From positions 13,069,416 through 13,133,415 of the forward strand of contig CM022667.1 of assembly GCA_012295275.1 (NCBI GenBank): DNA of 64,000 nucleotides, written 5' to 3'. Position 1 is the first letter of the stretch. The number at the start of each line of letters is the position of its first letter. This stretch comes from Chrysomallon squamiferum. Taxonomy: Eukaryota > Mollusca > Gastropoda > Neomphalida > Peltospiridae. Both the position numbers and the translations under genes were made by a program. Below are positions 30,747-43,076 of the stretch, in pieces. Below the pieces are notes generated by a model. That model made no database searches, was not told the DNA's origin, and saw only the letters and a program-made list of their open reading frames with translations.

Positions 30747-31507
30747 AATATAAGAAGAAGAAGAAGAGAAGAATATCTTCACTGAAATAGCTGCATGTTG
30801 CGTTGCCACTTCCACAGGTTTTAATCATTACTCTTCTCGAACTGCCAGGGCAGTACTTTCCACCGAAACCCGTGGGTGGCTTGTTGCATACACGTATTTC
30901 AGTTGTTTGGTATCTGCCACAGGAAGAACTGCAGTTTTCTTTTCTCGCGACAAACCACACACTCCAGCCACCATTAACTTCAGGGGAGTAAAGAAACAGA
31001 AAAATTATATTATTTTAAAATCTTGATTATCAAATATGTGTTTGAGACTAAGAACAGGTATGACTTTATTACCGTCATTTTCATGACATCATGATTAATG
31101 TCAGCGTCGTGATTGCTGTATCACTGTCACGATCATTGTCATCATCATAACATCATCATCATCATTATAACAGCATTATCTTCACAATTACCATCATATA
31201 TTTTTTTATTAATAGCATCATCATTACCATCATAATAATCCTTAACTCGCGATCGTCTTCATCATTATCATTGTAGTGTATATAGAAGTGTGATGTATTT
31301 ATCTTTGTTTAGATATTCTGATGATCGCATTAAATATGTGACCAATCAGAAAGGAGTTCATGATCATGTGATTCGATACAATCAATCTTCAGTACATATA
31401 GTAAGAAAGGGTAGGTTTTGACGATGAAACAAAATAATCAGGAACTAAAACAAAATTATTGTTTCCGAACACATGTCTGCAGCAGTTTTTAATATAGTTA
31501 ATACCAT

Positions 31508-31560
<53 letters not shown>

Positions 31561-31581
31561 TTATTATTATTATTATTGTTA

Positions 31582-31630
<49 letters not shown>

Positions 31631-31847
31631 AATAAAAACAATATGGTGTGTTTTTCAATATTTATATCCACGAAATGACGTCATAGTAAAAAGTTAAAAT
31701 GTCAGCCTATATTCATCGTGTTCACGAGCTTAGAAAAAATATTTTAATAAGAAATAATCTGTTATAAAATATAAGTATTTGGGCTATTGGATTCGTACAA
31801 TCAAAGACTCACTTAACTAAAATAAAATAAAATAAAATAAAATAAAA

Positions 31848-31878
<31 letters not shown>

Positions 31879-31879
31879 T

Positions 31880-31933
<54 letters not shown>

Positions 31934-31981
31934 TAAACAACCTAAAAAAAAATAAAATAAATAAAAATAAATAAGTAAATA

Positions 31982-32037
<56 letters not shown>

Positions 32038-32701
32038 TAATAACAATAACAATAACGATTAACAATAAACAAAAAACAAAAAAAAAATAAATAAATAAAT
32101 AAAATAAAGTAAAATAAATAAAAAAAAAACTAAATAAATACCTGTTTCTTGGAAACTCTACACTACCAAACACTTCATTATTCAGATTATCTATATATAA
32201 CCGTAAAATCCTGCTTCAGATTATGATTAATAACACAATGATTACACCAGAGAATGCCTACATCCGCCCGCAGGGGGAAATGACTATAAATAACATAAAC
32301 TAAATACATACACACTGCATGCAGGAATAGATGGTCAGTTCTAACTATACTTTTCATTACTTTGTCAATACGTTTTGCCACCCGCACCCCCACAGAGAAA
32401 TCCCATGCGGAGGGTAAGGGTGACTGTTTGTGATAGTAAATGCAGTATAATGGCGATACCTGGACAAAGTACGCGTTCTCTGCACCTTTTCCTCACTTTC
32501 GTCCTGCTTATGCCGTAGCAGGACTCTCCGCCAAACACGGGTTTCGGGTTGTCGCATTTTCTCTTCTTCTCGACCACCATGACGCCCAGTCCACACTTGT
32601 TGCTGCAGTTTCTGACAACTGTCACAGCCCATCTGCCCCACCCGCCGTTTTCTTGTGTAATAACAATAATAATAATAGTAATAATATTATTAATAATAAT
32701 C

Positions 32702-32751
<50 letters not shown>

Positions 32752-32768
32752 TAATAATAAAAATAATC

Positions 32769-32826
<58 letters not shown>

Positions 32827-33496
32827 GAGCGATAATATTTAATAATAATGATGATGATGATGATGATAATAGCAGTAATAATAACAACAGCGATGATAAT
32901 ACTACTACTACTAATGACTATGATGATAATAATAATAATAGTAATAAAAAGAACAACGACGATGATGATGATAATAATGATGATGATGATAATAATAATA
33001 ATCATAGTAATAAAAAGAACAACGACGATCATGATAATAATAATGATGATGATGATGTTGATGATGATGATAACAGTAAGAGTAATAGCAACAGCAATAC
33101 CACCACCAACACCACCATCACCACCATCAACAGCGACAACAACAATATCAAGTCGTTTTTGACAATGATGATTATGATGATGATGATGATGATTATGACG
33201 ATAGTAATAATTATAAACATTTTCAATTGACTGTACAATAATGAACTTTTTCAGTCACGGATATTCTGTTTACGTCATGGATTGTATAGCATCTTCGATC
33301 ACGTGACCTTTCTGCTTCAATCAGATTAATCTGTGAAACACACTGGCAAAACGATTTCAAAATTGGAAAATATTGGATTTCACTCTAAGCGCTCCATTTG
33401 ATGTTCACAAGTAAAACTAATAATAAAACTACGACTGATGCAATGACTAGCACTTAAAACAACAACAACGAGAAGAAGAAGAAGAAGAAGAAGAAG

Positions 33497-33529
<33 letters not shown>

Positions 33530-34121
33530 AAAGAAAAATAAGAAAAATATGTAGAAAACGAAAAATAAAAACAGGAAGGAGAAGAAGAAGATGTTGATGA
33601 CGATGACCTTGTTGAACAAGAAAAAAAAACACTGATGAATGAGTGACTGCATAAATTATTTAGTAAGCGAGTGAGTGAGTGAGTGAGTGAGTGAGTAAGT
33701 TAGTGAACGAACCAAAGGTTATCTGTACTGGAGACACACACACAGACATACCAGGACAAGGCAGAATTCCGCAGAACATGTTTTTGACTTGGGGTTTCTC
33801 GGTGAAGCACCACGGGTAACCCACGTTGTTCGGGTCGCGACAGAAGTTCTCTGCGTCCGTCACTGATCCGTCCGGGAAATTTGCTTTTCTGGACAAATAA
33901 TGTGTGTCCCACCTCACACAGGCCAGTCCCGACCCCGTGGTCCGCTTCGTGCCCCTGTACGCTGTGTGCAGTTTGAAACACTCCTCTGAAGAGAGACGGG
34001 ACAAACATGTTGTACGTGAACGTTAGTATAATATAATGAAAGAATGAATGAATGAATGAATGAATGAAAAACAAAAATGAAAAGATTAATGAATAAATAT
34101 ATATGTGTGTAAGTAAGCAGG

Positions 34122-34209
<88 letters not shown>

Positions 34210-37040
34210 CAATAATAATAATAATAATAACCCAAACACAGACACATAAATATAAAAAGAATAGACATTCAAAATAAATAAATAAACAAACAAACAAACA
34301 AACAAACAAACAAACAAACAAACAAATAACAAAACATTTGTAATATTCAGCTACTTTCAGTAAGTCTTAAATGAATAACTGAATTTACTGGTTTTCTAAA
34401 CTGGTCAATTAAAAAAAAAAAAATTCTCTGACTGAGCTCTATGTATTTCACAACAATAACACAAAAGATTTCTCTAAACTTCTAAACTCAATGCCAACAA
34501 CAGACATTCTCTCCTCTGATACCTCGGATCCAAACATTCTACAAAATAACATACAGAACAAAAAAAAAAACTTTCATTATTTTTCTCGGATTTGCAGCTA
34601 GAGACTGGATTCTACATCTTCTGCTGGTTCTGTTGTAAGTGATAGCCCACAGAGACACTGGATGTCAAAGGAAAAGGACTGTTTCTATCCTTGTCAGAAT
34701 GTTTTTTTTTTTTTAACGTAAGAATTAAGAAACCCCACCACAAACCTTGACATTCTCTGATGGGACATTTCTCCCACTTGGTGTCTGGGTCTGTGGTGTA
34801 GCACCACAGGTAGCCAGCGCCATCTGGATCGCGGCAGAAGTTCACAGCGGCAGACAGAGATTCGTCAGGAAAATCGTCCGGGTTGGTGTTGTTGTGTTTG
34901 TGAGGAAACTGCGAGTCCCATCTCTGACACGTTTTCTTCGATTCCGTCCTGTCGATCCTGCCCTCGTACACAGCGAACCCGTGTTTCAGTCTGTAGCACG
35001 GCGGCTCTGAATTAGGTCAAAACAAAGGGAGGTAATGAATGAGATTAAAACCCGAATTTTCAGTGAATGATTAAAACAAAGGGAAGTAATGAACGGCGGC
35101 GATGAATTAGGTCAAAACAAAGGGAGGTAATGAATGAGATTAAAACAGAGGGAAGTAATGAATTAGATTAAATCAAAGGGAAGTAATGAATTAGATTAAA
35201 ACAAAGGGAAGTAATGAATTAGATTAAAACAAAGGGAAGTAATGAATTAGATTAAAACAAAGGGAAGTAATGAATTAGATTAAAACAAAGGGAAGTAATG
35301 AATGAGATTAAAACAAAGGCAAGTAATGTAATAGAATATCATAGATTATAAGCACATAGTCTGGTGGTTCCCAATCTTTATTAATTTTTTTTTTTTTTTT
35401 TGGAATTCGTGTCCCATATCAGTCCTCCAAGATTCTGATGCCCGCTTTATTTTTATTTTTATTTTTATTTTATTTTCATTATTACCATGAGACATAGTCT
35501 GAAATATCCGAACTGTTAATTCTCTTCGGAACCAGTAAGGAAAGAAACTCTGTCACACACCGGCTCACTCTTTATCAAAGTTTGTACTCACCATCGCAGG
35601 GAGGAATTCCGCACAGCATCCATCTCACTTTGGGATTGGTGGTGTAGCACCACGGATGTCCGCTTCCGTCAGGGTCGTTGCAGTAGTTTTCTATTCCGTT
35701 CATTATGGGAGGGTGTCTGTGCGGCCAGTTGTCCGCCCACCTCTGACAGGCCACGCCCGTCCACGTGGTGTTCTTCCTGCCCGTGTAGACGACAAGACTG
35801 TTGACAAGCCTGAAGCAGTCATCTAGTCAAAGTATCACAGAACGTTTGTAACGTTGATCTAACATTCAAGGTGTTTGTAACGTTATCTTACATTCACTGT
35901 GTTTGTAGCGTTAATCTAACATTCACGGTGTTTGTAACGTTATCTTACATTCACGGTGTTTGTAACGTTATCTTACATTCACGGTGTTTGTAACGTTAAT
36001 CTTACATTCACGGTGTTTGTAACGTTATCTTACATTCACACTGTAATACCAGAACGTCTACTTCTTTGTGGTTACTGCTAGTTCTGCTACCACTACGATT
36101 TCAATACTGCTACTAATACGACTGATGTAATTATTACTTTTAGTATTACTGCTGCTAATGTGACACAAAGGGATGGGAAAATATGTATGTGTCTGTCTGT
36201 CTGTATCTGTGTGTGTTTGTGTGTGTGTTTGTGTGTGTGTTTGTGTTTGTGTTTGTGTGCGTGTTTGTATGTTAGTTCTTAGGTTTCTTGTGTTTGGCGT
36301 GTTGCTGTATGTATTCTGACACCTAAAAACACACACGCATACACACACGCCCATAGATATACACATACATAAATACACCGATACAAATACACTCACATAT
36401 TCACACAAACAAACATGACAGACACGTACACACACACACACACAGACAAGCATGCTCTGCAGCCAGCACGTGAACACATTTGGCAAAATATATAAAATAT
36501 ATATATATATATATTTTTTTTCTTATTATACTTACGTCCGCACCGAGGAACCCCGCACATCATCCACCTGACACTGGGGTCCGTCGTGTAGCACCACGGG
36601 TACCCGGTGCCGTCTGGGTCGCGACAGAAGTTTCCCGCGTCCTCTACGCTGTCGTCTGGGAAGGTGAAGGTCGTCGTGTCATTCATCACGTGATGGTGCG
36701 GTGACTGGGAGTCCCATCTCTGACACGCTGTGCCGTAAACGGTTGTGTTCTTGTTGCCAATATAAACAACACGGTCTTTGAGGACTTTGTAGCAGTATTC
36801 TGGAGCAAAAGGTTGTAGAATGAATGCATGCATGCGGTTCAGTGCATTTATTGATAATAAATAATCACAAGTCAAAAACAACGAGGAAACGTAAGAAAAT
36901 AAGGAATAATGTAAGTTAATAAATGTAGAAAGACATCGACGGTAAATAAAAAAGAGTTAGCTGAAATATACGCAGAATTCCTAGTTGCTCACATTTAGTA
37001 TTTAAAAATAAGTGAATAGATCGTATATATTCTTAAACAG

Positions 37041-37101
<61 letters not shown>

Positions 37102-37236
37102 GTAGTGGTAGTAGTAGTAGAAGTAGAAGTAATAATAATAATAATAAAGAAACAAGGAAAGATCAAGATTATAATCATAATACTAGTGAATGAAAGAAAA
37201 ATGGAAACAGAAAATCTGCGAAACACGATCTAATAC

Positions 37237-37313
<77 letters not shown>

Positions 37314-37582
37314 AGTAAGTTATGAATTGTCAGTTTTACCTGTGTTATCTCTATCAGATGAAAGTGTTATTTTGGCTCGAGCTTTTTCTGAAATTGTGTG
37401 TAAACTAAATAAATAAATAAATAAATATATAAATAAATGATTAAAGAAATAAAGAAAGGGAAACTGAAAAGCGAAGCTGATTATTTATTGCGTGTACAAA
37501 CTGTTTTTGTTGTTGACATACAAAACATACCAGTAGCTTTCAGTAACTCCCAAATGACCAGCAAGCACAACACAGTTTTCAT
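29300..37582 (-). CDS. Gene E: type I membrane protein with 4 kringles, 2 TSP1-like modules and 18-residue-repeat tail, 658 aa
   Basis: Exons in transcript order: 37531-37582, 37340-37387, 36536-36799, 35592-35822, 34746-35006, 33752-33985, 32460-32651, 30783-30977, 30300-30378, 29300-29720. The total is 1977 nt, exactly 659 codons with stop TAA at 29300-29302. Exon 1 is a signal peptide (MKTVLCLLVIWELLKAT) and exon 2 a short linker. Four phase-1 kringle exons follow, each with six Cys and CQRW/CVRW, FCRDP or YCNDP, and PWC or LWC motifs. Two TSP1-like exons follow (NGGWGRWAV, NCSNKCG; NGGWSVWFV, NCSSSCG). One exon encodes the membrane helix (VPLVVLSVIATSVVSLIVY). The last exon is a basic tail of about six 18-residue repeats such as TEPYRKRFSDFQGRFAAS. 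The fourth kringle is divergent (no PHxH, no Trp before Cys5). It should sit in the plasma membrane with the kringles outside. The donor at 30782 (GTGAAG) is the weakest splice call. I know no named family with this exact order. Confidence 0.82.
31020..32440. repeat. Simple-repeat-rich intron of gene E
   Basis: The intron between the two TSP1-like exons holds (TAC)n(TTA)n at 31507-31630, (AAT)n at 31865-31930 and 31984-32035, and (AAAT)n around 31825-31865 and 32085-32120. No coding signal is seen between 30978 and 32459. Confidence 0.9.
32690..33235. repeat. Complex AAT/GAT/CAC repeat region in gene E intron
   Basis: (AAT)n at 32705-32823 is followed by about 400 bp of mixed GAT, AAT and ACC triplets. 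It produces long artefactual frames (poly-Ile, Met, Tyr) but no recognisable protein. Confidence 0.9.
33470..33526. repeat. (GAA)n microsatellite
   Basis: About 19 GAA triplets in the gene E intron between the last kringle and the first TSP1-like exon. Confidence 0.95.
34115..34240. repeat. (AAAT)n-(AAT)n compound repeat
   Basis: AAAT tetranucleotides pass into AAT triplets in the intron between kringle exons 3 and 4 of gene E. An (AAAC)n tract follows at 34280-34328. Confidence 0.95.
35007..35335. repeat. 28-bp minisatellite abutting a kringle exon of gene E
   Basis: Units of the form AACAAAGGGAAGTAATGAAT plus TAGATTAA repeat about nine times. The array starts exactly at the splice acceptor of the third kringle exon (exon end 35006). 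A second copy of the exon edge and acceptor region lies near 35094-35110, where the acceptor AG is changed. Confidence 0.9.
35364..35491. mobile_element. Possible small hAT-like insertion with 10-bp flanking direct repeat
   Basis: ACATAGTCTG occurs at 35354-35363 and 35492-35501. The enclosed 128 bp begin GTGGTTCCCAATCTTT, which resembles the CAGTGGTTCCCAA termini common in hAT elements. The right end shows no convincing inverted repeat, so superfamily assignment is tentative. Confidence 0.4.
35840..36047. repeat. 28-30-bp minisatellite in gene E intron
   Basis: The unit GTTTGTAACGTTATCTTACA plus TTCACGGT is repeated about seven times directly upstream (in gene sense) of the second kringle exon. 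Confidence 0.92.
37236..37311. repeat. (GA)n microsatellite
   Basis: About 75 bp of pure GA in the gene E intron next to the short second exon. Confidence 0.97.
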
Positions 37583-37650
37583 TGAAATGTAACTAGAAAA
37601 AAAAGAGAATATATATATATAGACATACATACATCATAAACCAAAATGTA

Positions 37651-37713
<63 letters not shown>

Positions 37714-37971
37714 AAGAAGAAGAAGAAGAAATAAATAAATAAATACGTAAATAAATAGGTAATGAAATCTAAAGGTTGTGCTTGATATAACATTATTTTC
37801 CTGCTAGCGTCGAAATAATAAATGAAAACAAATTAAAATTTATATCGCAGATGCAATTACGTACCTTGAAAGGCCACATCGGCTTGTCTTTTTCTTTCTT
37901 TCTTCTTCTTCTTTTTTTTTCTTTCAAGTCACGTTAGCTAAATAATAAATGATTCATTTTCCTCTTCTGCT

Positions 37972-38002
37972 TGACGTCACCGGAAAACTTTATATGACGT
38001 CA
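37972..38002. promoter_or_regulatory. Two CRE-type palindromes upstream of gene E
   Basis: Perfect TGACGTCA sites at 37972-37979 and 37995-38002, 23 bp apart and about 400 bp upstream of the gene E start codon. TGACGTCA is the full cAMP-response element bound by CREB/ATF factors. A promoter role is inference, since the octamer is also frequent elsewhere in the window. Confidence 0.35.
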
Positions 38003-39106
38003 CATAATAGATCCATAATCGCGCCATTTCTTTCTTGAAATTAGTATAGTAATTCTTTTTTTTTCTTTTTTTTTTTCTTTTGAAAGAAATTATTGGTTTT
38101 GAAAAAGGTATTAGGAACAATATTTTTCAAGGTTGAAGTTCAGCTGTAATAAATATATTATTTATTGCGATGTATCTCCTTCCGAATGTCGTAAAAGTTC
38201 GGATAAGAAGCATTGTTCTGTAACCATTGGCAACGACAATATCGCTGGCAGGAACACCTTGTAAAAACATTTGTTATCTAATGCAAATAAGTTTCACTTT
38301 GATGTTTTGAAGGTAAGTTTTATTTATTTATTTATTTATTTCATTTTCATTACATTATAGTCAAATTCTTGTCTTATATAAACAAATGCATATGGTCTCA
38401 TTCAAACACGAACGGAGGACGTAAACATGACGTAATAATTATGCTCGGGAAGATGATGCAGTTTCGTGATATCAAAGATTCGGCAAAACAAAAAAAAACA
38501 AAAAACAAAACAAAATGCAGTATTTGGATACAGATTAATTCATAACAGAAACAGTTAGCTAAGAGGACATTTTTAATAAATTACTGCAAATCTTTGTAGG
38601 GGAGAGGTTAACCGAAATAATTCGCGTATTAATTTCCTTTGCCAGCTCATATTAAAAATTAACTTTTTGTTGGTTCCACGATACTTTCTTCTTTCTTCTT
38701 CTTCTTCTTCTTCTTCTTCTTCTTCTTCTTCTTCTTCTATTATTATTTTTTTTTTTTTTACTAAGTTAATATATATATATATATAGTAATTTATTGGAAG
38801 ACAGTTTTGTTATGAAATCATAATACAAATTGAATACAGTAAAAACTTGGCACGATGTTTCAATTATTTCCGTTAATTTTTATGTTTTATAAACTTCTGT
38901 TATCTGTAATAAATAATAATAAAAAAATAATAATAATAAATGGACGAATGAAAGAGCGAATATATCAATAAATATATCAGTAAATAATCAAAGAACATTT
39001 TGGAAGACACTTTCTTATTATCTATAAAATATACATTCAGTTTCATTGTATTTACATATATATATATACACTAAATTATAAATAAAGATACTTTAAAAAT
39101 ACGTTC

Positions 39107-39249
<143 letters not shown>

Positions 39250-39462
39250 CAATAATAAATTAACAATTATATCTTTTTATTCTTTATTTTCTCTTTTACT
39301 ATATACAGTATTTACATTAAAGCTTATTTGGGATTATTTGGGATTATATATATATATATGTACATTAACGAATTCACATTTTTCATCTCGCAGTCTGTAT
39401 TTATATAAAGAAAAAAAATCAATGAATTGTTACCATATCGGGCACATTATTTATTTATTTTA

Positions 39463-39519
<57 letters not shown>

Positions 39520-39954
39520 TAATTTTTTTTTCATTACATTAAATGAACGGCTAAAAATAAAATGACAGTCGTTGAAGATTATATCTAATACTATTACAAA
39601 AACCACGACAAGATTGGCTGTTTCTATTATGACAATACACACACAAAGATTAGTAATAATTGGCGCATATTCAAAATAATAATAAACCCGCAAGTCTTTT
39701 GAATTAATGCCAGAATGGTTAAGCCTTATTTATTTATTTATTTAACTTCTACATCAAAGTTTTCACATTTTACACCTGGCAGTCTGTACCTACGAAGCAG
39801 CATATATATAAATATATATATACACCGGAGACACCAACAAACATTTGTTTCAGTATAGTCACAAGTAATAACATATACGTCAGGGTTCAGTTATTGCTTT
39901 TGTTATGAGAATTACTAGCGTGCTTGTTAGGGAGTCTGTGAAGCAGGATGTGCA

Positions 39955-41450
39955 TTGCGTAAGACGTAACAGATGAACTGTGATTCCTTTGCTAATGGAT
40001 GAATTGTGTAATTCAGATTATAACATGAGATATAATAGATGAATTTTGATATATTTTTTTGTTCTCAGTTGCTGAATCGTAAAAATTCAGACCCGCACCA
40101 TTAGATGACAGAAATGAAGTAATGTGGTTCCATTGTTAATGGAAAGAGAGTCTGTTAAGTGATGATGATGAGGATGATTATGATGCTATCTAATAATAAA
40201 CAACCATAGTTGTATAACCAGGATTCCTTCGCTAATGGCTGAAGTGTTCAATTCAGACATCAGAATATCTCGATGCTGAGTTGTACAACATAAGAATTGT
40301 ATAATTCAGACTCGAATCGAAACATTTTATATACAAATTGTGATTCTTCTTTTAAGTTACAGAAATATATGATTCACACTTATACCATGAGAAGTAACTG
40401 GTGAATTGTATAAGTCACACTTATGCCATTAGACGTAACTGTATATAATTCAGACTTAAACGATAAGACGTAACTGATGAACTGTATAATTCCGTATTAC
40501 ACCATGAATCTGATGAACGTCTCTAATTCGCTTATAACTGATGAACTGTATAATTCTGTCTTATACCATACGACGTATAACTGATGAACTGTATAATTCT
40601 GTCTTATACCATGAGACGTATAACTGATGAACTGTATAATTCTGTCTTATACCATGAGACGTATAACTGATGAAATGTATAATTCTGTCTTATACCATGA
40701 GACGTATAACTGATGAACTGTATAATTGTCTTATACCATGAGACGTATAACTGATGAATTGTATAACTGATGAACTGTATAATTCTGTCTTATACCATGA
40801 GACGTATAACTGATGAACTGTATAATTCTGTCTTATACCATGAGATGTATAACTGATGAATTGTATAATTCTGTCTTATACCATGAGACGTATAACTGAT
40901 GAACTGTATAATTCTGTCTTATATCTGATGAATTGTATAATTCTGTCTTATATCTGACAAATTGTATAATTCTGTCTTATGCCATGAGACGTATAATTGA
41001 TGAACTGTATAATTCTGTCTTATACCGTGAGACGTATAACTGATGAACTGTATAATTCCGTACTACACCATGTAATCTGATGAACGTGTCTAATTCGCTT
41101 ATACCGTGAGAGGTATAACTGATGAACTGTATAATTCTGCTTTATACCATGAGACGTATAACTGATGAATTGTATAATTCTGTCTTATACCATGAGACGT
41201 ATAACTGATGAATTGTATAATTCTGTCTTATAACTGATGAATTGTATAATTCTGTCTTATAACTTATGAATTGTATAATTCTGTCTTATACCATGAGACG
41301 TATAACTGATGAACTGTATAATTCTGTATTACACCATGTAATCTGATGAACGTGTCTAATTCGCTTATACCACGAGACGTATAACTGATGAACTGTATAA
41401 TTCTGTCTTATACCACGAACCGTGTAATTCAGACTTTACGACCACGAGAC
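39955..41450. repeat. 43-bp minisatellite array, about 1.5 kb, ending at the gene F stop codon
   Basis: The consensus unit is ATAACTGATGAACTGTATAA, TTCTGTCTTATACCATGAGA, CGT (43 bp), with shortened units and inserted variants. The left part (39955-40500) is degenerate and the right part (40540-41400) is homogeneous. The last unit-like block, CCACGAGACCTAACTGACGA, contains the stop codon of gene F (41451-41453) on the opposite strand, so repeat and coding end merge. Confidence 0.9.
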
Positions 41451-43021
41451 CTAACTGACGACGTCCGGCCCATCAATCGTTTGGCTGAACGTGAATGTCT
41501 TCACGCTCGTCGTTTTACTTGCGGTCTCTTCTTGACCCACGCTGGTCTCGTTTTCGGTTTTGCACGTCTGGCAGGTGACGCTCGACGACCCCGTTTCTTC
41601 GGTAACCTCGGTCTCCATAGCCGACGTGAACTCGTTGTTGTCCAGCACGTTCTGCTCGTCGTCAGCGGGATGCTGTTTGTGCATCATCACCGTCAATCGA
41701 TCGGTTAACTCTCCCACTCGTTTTATCAGAGGTTGCGGAGACGAGCGCACGCGCTCGCTCAGGTGGCTCAGGCTTTTCTTGTACGGTTCAAACTGAACGT
41801 GCAGGTCGTTCTTTAGAGTTTTCCCTTGACGATTCAGTTTGATTTTTCTGCGTGTAGAAATGGACACGGTGAAGAGAATTTAGTCACTTTATTAAGTAGC
41901 ATTAGTATTAGTTTTAGTAGTGGTAGTAGTAGTGGTGGTGGTGGTAGTAGTAGTGGTAGTAGTAGTAGTAGTAGTAGTAGTAATAGTAAATTAACAACAA
42001 ATACGACGACAACAACAATGATGATGAAAAAAGAACGATATTAACAACTAAATGAATAAATTAAGTAACAACAATTAAAAAAGAAACAAATGACGATGAT
42101 GATGATGATGATGACAAAAACAACGACTATAACAGCAATAAGAACAAGATGAAGAAGAAGAAAAAGAAGAAGAAGAAAAAAAGAAGAGGATGAAGCAGAA
42201 CAAAAAGAAGAAGAAGAAGAAAGACATTTTTAAAAAGATTAGAGGAAGATGAAATTAAGGATCATAAAATCTAGATAATGACTCTCCAAGTTTAGAAAAA
42301 ATAAAAATTAAACTACAGTAATAACAAGCAGAAGAAAAGAAATAACGAAATCAAATAAATAAATAAATAAATTAACTATAGATTTATTTACCTGAGTATA
42401 AGTAAAATTACGACCACAATAACCAGGAGTCCGAAAACGGTGAGTCCCACTATTAAAATGATTCTGGCTAGAGCTGAAGATTCTGAAAGGTAAAATTCTG
42501 AAAGGTAACAGAACAGAATTTAGGTATATTAAAAAAAAAAAAAAAATTAATAATAATAATTATAACGAAAAATTAAATGCAGAAAATTAGTAATAATTAA
42601 AAAAAAAAAAAAAAAAAAAAAATTAATTAAAAATTTAAAAGAAAAAATAAAGAAAATTAAAAAAGAAGAAATGAGAGAAAAATAAACAGACAACCCCCCC
42701 CCAAAAAAAACCCACCAACAACAACAAACAAACAAACAAATAAAAAAAAAAAAAAAAAAAAGATAACTACAACAAAAATAATAATAATAATAATAATTAC
42801 CAGGACAGGTAATTCCAGTGTAACAGGACTTGATGAACGTCATGTTGGATGAACCGACACACTTGCGTCCAGCAAACACTGGCGCCGGGTTATCACACGT
42901 CCTCGTCTTGTGAAAAACTGAACCAGTTCCGCAAGTGGTGCTGCACTGAGTCTTTTCTCCGCTCACCCACAAGCTCCACGCACCGTGAACTGCAAAAGTA
43001 AATCCATGATATATATATATA

Positions 43022-43076
<55 letters not shown>

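Noticed and set aside
32357-32641. Alternative minus-strand frame over a TSP1-like exon
   Set aside because: The neighbouring frame has WGRW and NCSNKCG with six Cys and matching splice phase; this one is its shadow.
40420-41440. CRISPR-like regular repeats
   Set aside because: Units are contiguous without unique spacers and the sequence is eukaryotic; this is a minisatellite.
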